In this document: positions 59,153-64,000 of the stretch, piece by piece
How positions within the stretch are numbered: the stretch's first letter is position 1
Layout: each line of letters opens with the position of its first letter
Assembly (NCBI RefSeq): GCF_019599145.1
Contig: NZ_CP080647.1
Span: 7,316,001-7,380,000 of the forward strand
Direction: 5' to 3'
Origin: Streptomyces akebiae
GTDB taxonomy: Bacteria; Actinomycetota; Actinomycetes; Streptomycetales; Streptomycetaceae
DNA: 64,000 nt
Notes under the pieces: generated by a model
Databases searched by the model: none
Seen by the model: only the letters and a program-made list of their open reading frames with translations
Told to the model about the DNA's origin: nothing
Program-made: the position numbers and the translations under genes

Positions 59153-60013
59153 ATGCCCATCGACGCAGCCAAGGCGCTCGCGGCAGACCCCCGTTCCGCC
59201 GAGATCGCGTGGACACGGAAGGACGTCCTGCTCTACCACCTCGGTATCGGCGCGGGCATCCCCGCGACCGACCCCGACGAACTGCGCTACACGCTGGAGT
59301 CGCGGTTGCACGTCCTGCCGAGCTTCGCGACCGTCGCGGGCGCCGGCTCACCGGAGGTGATCGGCGGCCTGAACGCACCCGGTGTCGATGTCGACCTCGC
59401 CAAGGTCCTGCACGGCGGCCAGCGCGTCGAGCTCCGACGGCCGATCCCGGTGGAGGGGCGGGCGACGGCGACCTCACGCGTGGCGGCGGTGTACGACAAG
59501 GGCAAGGCGGCCGTCCTCGTGATGCGGACCGAGGTCGCCGACGCCGAGGGCCCGCTGTGGGTCAACGAGGCGCAGATCTTCGTACGGGGAGAGGGCGGCT
59601 GGGGCGGTGAGCGTGGCCCGTCCGCCCGGCAGGAACCGCCGACGACCGCGCCCGACAAGGAGGTGGAGCGGACCGTCCGCGAGGACCAGGCGCTGCTCTA
59701 TCGCCTCTCCGGCGACTGGAACCCGCTGCACGCCGACCCGCGGTTCGCGGCGCGCGCCGGGTTCGACCGGCCGATCCTGCACGGGCTGTGCACCTACGGG
59801 ATGACGTTGAAGGCCGTGGTGGACACGGTCCTCGGCGGGGACGTCGGCCGGGTCCGCTCGTACGGGACGCGCTTCGCGGGCGTCGTCTTCCCGGGGGAGA
59901 CCCTCCGCATCCGGATGTGGCGGACGGACGACCACGCGGTGCGGGTGACGGTGACCGCCGTCGAGCGCGACGACGCCCCCGCCCTCGCGGACACGCTCGT
60001 CGAACACGCATGA
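59153..60013 (+). CDS. Double-hotdog MaoC-type 2-enoyl-CoA hydratase (Hsd4B-like)
   Basis: A 286-residue protein with two hotdog halves. The N-terminal half (about 1-140) is the inactive-type MaoC domain beginning RKDVLLYHLGIGAG. The C-terminal half carries the hydratase-2 motif LYRLSGDWNPLHADPRFAARAGFDRPILHGLCTYG (about 181-215) with the catalytic Asp and His. It hydrates trans-2-enoyl-CoA to the (R)-3-hydroxy form. The fusion resembles peroxisomal MFE-2 and mycobacterial Rv3538/Hsd4B (recalled), used on steroid side chains; the KstR-type site upstream supports this. ATG at 59153. Confidence 0.88.
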   Translation: MPIDAAKALAADPRSAEIAWTRKDVLLYHLGIGAGIPATDPDELRYTLESRLHVLPSFATVAGAGSPEVIGGLNAPGVDVDLAKVLHGGQRVELRRPIPVEGRATATSRVAAVYDKGKAAVLVMRTEVADAEGPLWVNEAQIFVRGEGGWGGERGPSARQEPPTTAPDKEVERTVREDQALLYRLSGDWNPLHADPRFAARAGFDRPILHGLCTYGMTLKAVVDTVLGGDVGRVRSYGTRFAGVVFPGETLRIRMWRTDDHAVRVTVTAVERDDAPALADTLVEHA

Positions 60014-60058
60014 GCAGCGAATCAGCAGATCACAGGTACTCCTGAGGGGAGCTGCACC

Positions 60059-61135
60059 ATGCGCGCAGCCGTACTGCACGAGATCGGCCAGGACAAGCTG
60101 GACGTGCTCGACGACGTCGAGGCGGTGGGCTTCGGGCCGGGCAGGGTGAGGATCCGGGTGCGGGCCACCGGGCTGTGCCACTCGGACCTGTCCGCCATGG
60201 CCGGGGTGCTGCCGCAGCCCGGACCGTTCGTCCCCGGGCACGAGGGCGCCGGCGAGATAGTCGAAGTCGGAGACGGCGTGGGCCACTTGAAGCCCGGCGA
60301 CCGGGTCGTCGTGTGCTGGCTGCCGGCCTGCGGCGCCTGTCCCGCCTGCAAGCGCGGCCAGACGCACCTCTGCCTCGCCGGGTTCCTCAACGCCGGCACG
60401 CCCAACTTCAAACGGCCCGCCGGGGACGTCTTCGGCTTCGCGGGCACCGGTACGTTCGCCGAGGAGGTCGTCGTCGACGCGGGCTGTGCCGTGCCGATAC
60501 CGGACGACGTGCCCTTCGACATCGCCGCCCTCATCGGCTGCGGCGTCACCACCGGGCTCGGCGCCGCCCTCAACACCGCTGATGTGGAGGCCGGTTCGTC
60601 GGTCGCGGTCATCGGCTGCGGCGGCGTCGGCATCTCCGCGATCCAGGGGGCCCGGCTCAAGGGTGCCGCCGAGATCGTCGCCGTCGACCCGGTGGTCTCA
60701 CGACGCGAGGCCGCGCTCAAGTTCGGGGCCACCAAGGCGATCTCGCCGGAGGAGCTGGCCGACGCCAAGCAGTCCGTCACCGGCGGCGAGGGATTCGACT
60801 ACGTCTTCGAGGTCGTCGGACGCTCGGCCACCGCCCGCACCGCCTACGAGGCCACCCGGCGCGGCGGCACCCTCGTCGTGGTCGGCGCGGGCGCACTGGA
60901 CGACTTCCTCCAGCTCAGCATGTTCGAGCTGTTCTTCGACGAGAAACGGATCCTGCCCTCCATGTACGGCGGCGGAGACGTCCTGCGCTCCTACGAGCGG
61001 GCCATCGCCCTCTGGCGCGCCGGCCGCATCGACCTCGCGGGGCTGATCACCCACCGTGTGCCGCTCACCGACATCAACGAGGCGCTGGACCAGATGCGGA
61101 CGGGCGTGTCGCTCCGCACCTGTATCGAGATCTGA
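60059..61135 (+). CDS. Zinc-dependent alcohol dehydrogenase
   Basis: A 358-residue medium-chain dehydrogenase. Catalytic zinc ligands are Cys40 (GLCHSDL), His61-Glu62 (GHEGAGEI), and Cys near residue 160 (IGCGVTTG). The structural zinc is at Cys91/94/97/105 (CGACPACKRGQTHLC). The nucleotide fold is VAVIGCGGVGISAIQGARL. It belongs to the class III-like group of actinobacterial lipid-linked ADHs; it probably interconverts an alcohol and aldehyde. It follows the hydratase by 45 bases and likely shares its transcript. Confidence 0.9.
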   Translation: MRAAVLHEIGQDKLDVLDDVEAVGFGPGRVRIRVRATGLCHSDLSAMAGVLPQPGPFVPGHEGAGEIVEVGDGVGHLKPGDRVVVCWLPACGACPACKRGQTHLCLAGFLNAGTPNFKRPAGDVFGFAGTGTFAEEVVVDAGCAVPIPDDVPFDIAALIGCGVTTGLGAALNTADVEAGSSVAVIGCGGVGISAIQGARLKGAAEIVAVDPVVSRREAALKFGATKAISPEELADAKQSVTGGEGFDYVFEVVGRSATARTAYEATRRGGTLVVVGAGALDDFLQLSMFELFFDEKRILPSMYGGGDVLRSYERAIALWRAGRIDLAGLITHRVPLTDINEALDQMRTGVSLRTCIEI

Positions 61136-61143
61136 CGGTCTCG

Positions 61144-61196
61144 GGAGTGCGTCGGTCTCGGGAGTGCGTCGGTCACGGAGTGCGTCGGTCACGGAG
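61144..61196. repeat. Tandem repeat GAGTGCGTCGGTC (three copies)
   Basis: Three copies of a 16-17 bp unit (GGAGTGCGTCGGTCTCG and variants) between the ADH and SDR genes. It is noncoding, in the 139-base intergenic gap of the probable operon. Confidence 0.8.
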
Positions 61197-61274
61197 CCGG
61201 GCGAAGCGGCTTCGACCGCCCGGCGCATGACTCCGGCCGGCGATTGAATCGGCTTCGGCGGAAGGGACTCGGAA

Positions 61275-62252
61275 GTGGCACTGCCCCTTGAAGGACTGTC
61301 CGCGATCGTCACCGGCGCGGGACGTGGGCTCGGCCGGGCCGAGGCGTGGGAACTGGCCCGTCTGGGCGCGGCCGTCGTCGTCAACGACTACGGTCGGCCG
61401 GGACGGGACGGTTCCGGCGAGGTGTCCACCGGGCCCGCAGAGGAGGTCGTGGCGTCGATCCGCGCGGCCGGCGGTCAGGCGGTGGCGCACATCGGGGACG
61501 TCGCCGACCACGAACAGGCCCGGGAACTGGTCGAGTCGGCGGTGGCCCGGTTCGGCAAGCTCGACATCCTCGTCAACAACGCGGGCATCCTGCGCGACCG
61601 GATGGTCTTCTCCATGTCCGAGGACGAGTGGGACTCGGTCGTCCGGGTGCACCTCAAGGGGCACTTCAACACGATCCGGTTCGCCTCCGCCCACTGGCGG
61701 GCACGGGCGAAGTCGGGGGAGGGCGGGCCGGTGTACGGGCGGGTGGTGAACACCTCCTCCGAGGCCTTCCTCGCCGGGTCCGCAGGCCAGCCCAACTATG
61801 CCGCCGCGAAGGGCGGGATCGTCGGGCTGACCACCTCCACGGCCCTGGCCCTCGCCAAGTACGGCGTCACCGCGAACGTCATCTGCCCGCGCGCCCGCAC
61901 CCGGATGACCGAGGACGTCTTCGCGGGTCTGCCGGGGGCGCCCGACGGCACCGATGCGGGCCTGGACCCGCTGGCCCCCGAACACGTCGCCCCCCTCGTG
62001 GGCTACCTTGCCTCGCCCGCCGCCGCCCAGGTGAACGGCCAGCTCTTCGTCGTGCACGGCGGGATGGTGGCGATCGTCGAACGCCCGCGCGTGCAGGCCA
62101 AGTTCGACACCAAGCAGGAGGCGTTCACGTACGACGAGCTGGACGGCCTGCTGACGCCGTACTACCTGGACCGACCGGAGGGCGAGACGTTCGCGGCGGC
62201 GGAGGTGCTGGGACTGCGGCATGGGCCGACCGCTCAGCCACCGCGGCCTTGA
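61275..62252 (+). CDS. Short-chain dehydrogenase/reductase (Hsd4A-like 3-hydroxyacyl-CoA dehydrogenase type)
   Basis: A 325-residue classical SDR: TGAGRGLG (13-20), NNAGILRD, active-site Ser region NTSSEAF and Tyr175-x3-Lys179 in YAAAKGG. The VVVNDYGRPGRDGSG insert near residue 40 and the C-terminal extension (about 270-325) are typical of MFE-2-type 3-hydroxyacyl-CoA dehydrogenases and of mycobacterial Hsd4A (Rv3502c, recalled). With the hydratase it would complete hydration and dehydrogenation of a steroid side-chain acyl-CoA. The GTG at 61275 has AAGGGA with 7 nt spacing. Confidence 0.9.
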   Translation: MALPLEGLSAIVTGAGRGLGRAEAWELARLGAAVVVNDYGRPGRDGSGEVSTGPAEEVVASIRAAGGQAVAHIGDVADHEQARELVESAVARFGKLDILVNNAGILRDRMVFSMSEDEWDSVVRVHLKGHFNTIRFASAHWRARAKSGEGGPVYGRVVNTSSEAFLAGSAGQPNYAAAKGGIVGLTTSTALALAKYGVTANVICPRARTRMTEDVFAGLPGAPDGTDAGLDPLAPEHVAPLVGYLASPAAAQVNGQLFVVHGGMVAIVERPRVQAKFDTKQEAFTYDELDGLLTPYYLDRPEGETFAAAEVLGLRHGPTAQPPRP

Positions 62253-62314
62253 CGGGGACGGAACGACGCGCGGACGGGGAGGTCCGGACTGGCAGGCTCC
62301 GTGTCCCGAACAGG

Positions 62315-62349
62315 GTCGGCCCCGCCCGTGGGTGACGGGCGGGGCCGAC
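62315..62349. terminator. Strong terminator after the hydratase/ADH/SDR operon
   Basis: A perfect 15-bp stem GTCGGCCCCGCCCGT / ACGGGCGGGGCCGAC with a 5-base loop, 63 bases after the SDR stop and before the convergent 54-aa gene. Confidence 0.88.
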
Positions 62350-62422
62350 GCCGTCGTGTGGTCGGTTCCGGTGTCGAATTGACGTTTCTCCAGAGATGAC
62401 CGGGAGGGAGTCGCGTCGCCGT

Positions 62423-62587
62423 TCAGGCGGACGTCGTCGCCTCCGTGTGTTCGGCCGGCTTGCGGTGGCGTCCGCGAGGGCTCGTCTTCTCGGCTTCGTG
62501 GGCCGAGATCTGACCCCGGTGCCTGCCGTGGCCTTCCGCCTCGTGAGGGTCGGCAGTGGGCGGCTGGGTGGTGTGCACGTCGCTCAT
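62423..62587 (-). CDS. Small conserved Streptomyces protein (54 residues)
   Basis: A 54-residue hydrophilic protein, MSDVHTTQPPTADPHEAEGH followed by a His/Arg/Glu/Lys-rich segment (RGQISAHEAEKTSPRGRHRK). It lacks hydrophobic core residues, so it is probably disordered. ATG at 62587 has GGGGA upstream. Small proteins with a GHGRHRG motif occur near here in related species as far as I recall; the call rests on start signal and composition only. Confidence 0.55.
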   Translation of the reverse strand: MSDVHTTQPPTADPHEAEGHGRHRGQISAHEAEKTSPRGRHRKPAEHTEATTSA

Positions 62588-62718
62588 TGGAAGTGTTCCC
62601 CGTCGAATGATCTTCTTATCGGCGGGTGATTTTAACGGGCCGCCCCGCTCGCCCCGAAGCCGCCCGAGCGCGTGTCGCCCGCACCCCGTCCACTTGGCCC
62701 GCGGCCCCCACATCACCT

Positions 62719-64000
62719 TCACCCGACGGTCACCTCCTCGGGCACGCGCCCCTCCAACGGCGCCTGCTGCAAGGGCACGGGCCGGGCGGCGACCGGCACG
62801 GCCGGCTCCCCGCCGGCCGTCGGCGCACCGGCCGACTGTGCACCGGCCGACTGTGCACCGGCCGACTGCGTATCGGCCGACTGTGCTCCGGCCGACACGG
62901 CATCCGACGGGAAGTCACCCGAGGTTCCCGCCCCTGACGGTCCCGCCCCTGACGGTCCCGCCCCTGACGGTCCCGCCCCTGACGGTCCCGCCCCCGACGG
63001 TCCCGCCCCCGACGGTCCGGAACCGGGACGCGGTGCCCCCGCCCCGGCCACCCCCGCCCCGTCCCCGACCCCCTCCCGGGACTCCTCCGGAACCTCCTCC
63101 GGCTCCTCCGCCCAGGGCACCCCCACCCGAGCCACCCCGCACCGCACCACCCCCGTCGCGTACGGCAGGTGCAGCACGCCCTCTCGGCTCCACAGCCCGG
63201 CCCCCGCCAACCAGCCCTCCGGCGCGGGAAGATGGAGGAGCCGGCGGGCGGCCGGGCGCCAGACGCCGACCCAGCTGCCGCGCGGGCCGTCGACGCGCAA
63301 CGCGACCGCGCAGCTCTCGGGGGTGAGGATCTGGCCCGGCTGGATGGCGAACGGGGTGATGCGATGGCCCTCGGGCACCCGCAGGCACTCCGGGAAGCGG
63401 ACCGGGAGCGTACTGCCCAACACGCCCCAGCCGACCCGGTCGTGGCCGGGGGAGGGCGCGTCCGAGCGGATCAGGAGCAGTCCGCTGTCGGGGTCGGCGA
63501 GCAGCACCCGGTCGTTGCTGTCGTCCGCGATCTGCAACAGCGGCGAGACCGCGCCGCCCTCCTCCAGATCGACGACCACCGACTTCGTCCGGCCGCCCGA
63601 CTCCTGGTCCAGGGCGAGCAGCCGGCCCGCCGCGTCCAGCCAGACGCCGCCCGAGCAGCGGCCCGGCACCTGCGCCAGCAGCTCCGGCCCGAACGTTCCG
63701 CCTGCCACCAGCCACACCGCCGTCGCGTTCGGACTCAGGGCGAGGGCGTAGGCCCGCTCCCCGCACGGCGAGGGCGGCAGCAGCCGCATCCGGGTCGTCG
63801 GGTCGGGGCATTCGACCGCGCCGAGCGGGAGTTCGCCGGTGCCGGGTCCGGTGGGATAGAGGAGCGAGAACAGATGCAGGTCGGCGGCCACCCGGTGGAT
63901 GAGGACCCGGCCGTCGGTCAGGGGGAGCACTTCGGTGCCGGGCTCCTCGGGCTGGTTGCCGGGCAGGGGGACGGCGTACGGCTCGTGGCCGTCGAGGGTC
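62719..64000 (-). CDS. Beta-propeller-like hypothetical protein with repetitive tail (5' end beyond the window)
   Basis: The frame is open to the right edge, so the N-terminus is missing. At least 426 residues are visible. The N-terminal part shown is beta-rich with propeller-like strands (GRVLIHRVAADLHLFSLLYP, AYALALSPNATAVWLVAGGTFG, VWLDAAGRLLALDQESGG, GSWVGVWRPAARRLLHL). From about 63110 downward the coding becomes low-complexity: GPSGA repeats (six) and QSAGA/QSADT repeats (five). Function unknown. Confidence 0.75.
   Translation of the reverse strand, partial: TLDGHEPYAVPLPGNQPEEPGTEVLPLTDGRVLIHRVAADLHLFSLLYPTGPGTGELPLGAVECPDPTTRMRLLPPSPCGERAYALALSPNATAVWLVAGGTFGPELLAQVPGRCSGGVWLDAAGRLLALDQESGGRTKSVVVDLEEGGAVSPLLQIADDSNDRVLLADPDSGLLLIRSDAPSPGHDRVGWGVLGSTLPVRFPECLRVPEGHRITPFAIQPGQILTPESCAVALRVDGPRGSWVGVWRPAARRLLHLPAPEGWLAGAGLWSREGVLHLPYATGVVRCGVARVGVPWAEEPEEVPEESREGVGDGAGVAGAGAPRPGSGPSGAGPSGAGPSGAGPSGAGPSGAGPSGAGTSGDFPSDAVSAGAQSADTQSAGAQSAGAQSAGAPTAGGEPAVPVAARPVPLQQAPLEGRVPEEVTVG
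62826..63018. repeat. Two 15-bp tandem arrays encoding QSAGA and GPSGA repeats
   Basis: CACCGGCCGACTGTG-type units from 62826 to 62896 (about five copies) encode the QSAGA tail, and TCCCGCCCCTGACGG units from 62926 to 63018 (six copies) encode the GPSGA tail of the minus-strand protein. Confidence 0.85.

Overview
The window is very GC-rich, codes densely on both strands, uses many GTG/TTG starts with purine-rich ribosome sites, and carries families typical of Streptomyces (DUF2277, SCO2322-like protein, F420/LLM oxidoreductase, HxlR, DHA2 exporters). It reads as a stretch of a Streptomyces or close-relative chromosome. I see no insertion sequence, prophage, CRISPR array, tRNA or rRNA gene.

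Layout. 1-7 kb: ketopantoate-reductase-like start, DUF2277, DedA, DoxX (with an iron-box-like site), an FAD/NAD(P)-binding protein, a PhoD-type phosphatase and a secreted HNH nuclease. 7.5-11.8 kb: a yybP-ykoY (Mn2+) riboswitch ahead of a TMEM165/GDT1 transporter, a HAD phosphatase, a divergent imine-reductase-like/HxlR pair and small genes. 11.8-26.3 kb: peptidoglycan-binding membrane protein, DHA2 exporter with a C-terminal winged-helix-like tail, GNAT, two envelope genes, a NACHT NTPase, DUF1992, FHA-like protein, O-methyltransferase with an operator-like palindrome, DUF2330, and a GT87/PAP2 fusion. 26.4-29.1 kb: a CYP125-like P450 divergent from a FadA5-like thiolase. 29.3-33.7 kb: an HTH-STAND-WD40 protein and a secreted transglycosylase-like protein. 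34.0-40.2 kb: a cobalamin-riboswitch-controlled operon (surface alpha/alpha-toroid protein, SCO2322-like protein, ECF T, A and S components). 40.3-50.4 kb: APH-fold kinase, MBL-fold hydrolase, aldehyde dehydrogenase plus ferredoxin, an orphan TPP riboswitch, KstR, a glycosyltransferase/methyltransferase/toroid operon, and an LLM oxidoreductase. 50.4-58.9 kb: membrane and cell-wall genes, a coiled-coil/Mrr/TerD fusion, a methyltransferase and an exporter. 59.1-62.3 kb: MaoC-type hydratase, zinc alcohol dehydrogenase and SDR, probably one operon. The end holds a 54-aa gene and the 3' part of a repeat-tailed protein that runs off the window.

The strongest unifying signal is a scattered steroid/sterol side-chain catabolism regulon. 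A KstR-like TetR repressor is encoded at 44.7-45.4 kb, and sites fitting the KstR consensus TnnAACnnGTTnnA lie before the MBL/ALDH pair, KstR itself and the hydratase operon, with near matches between the P450 and thiolase. A second palindrome, TGAC-N5-GTCA, marks several of the same genes and the LLM oxidoreductase, and occurs as a tandem array at 48.9 kb. Other points of interest are the TPP riboswitch with no thiamine gene, a B12-controlled surface toroid protein, and three STAND/Ter-type conflict or signalling genes (NACHT, STAND-WD40, Mrr-TerD). Family names, operator consensus sequences and comparisons with Mycobacterium tuberculosis are from memory; no search was run.
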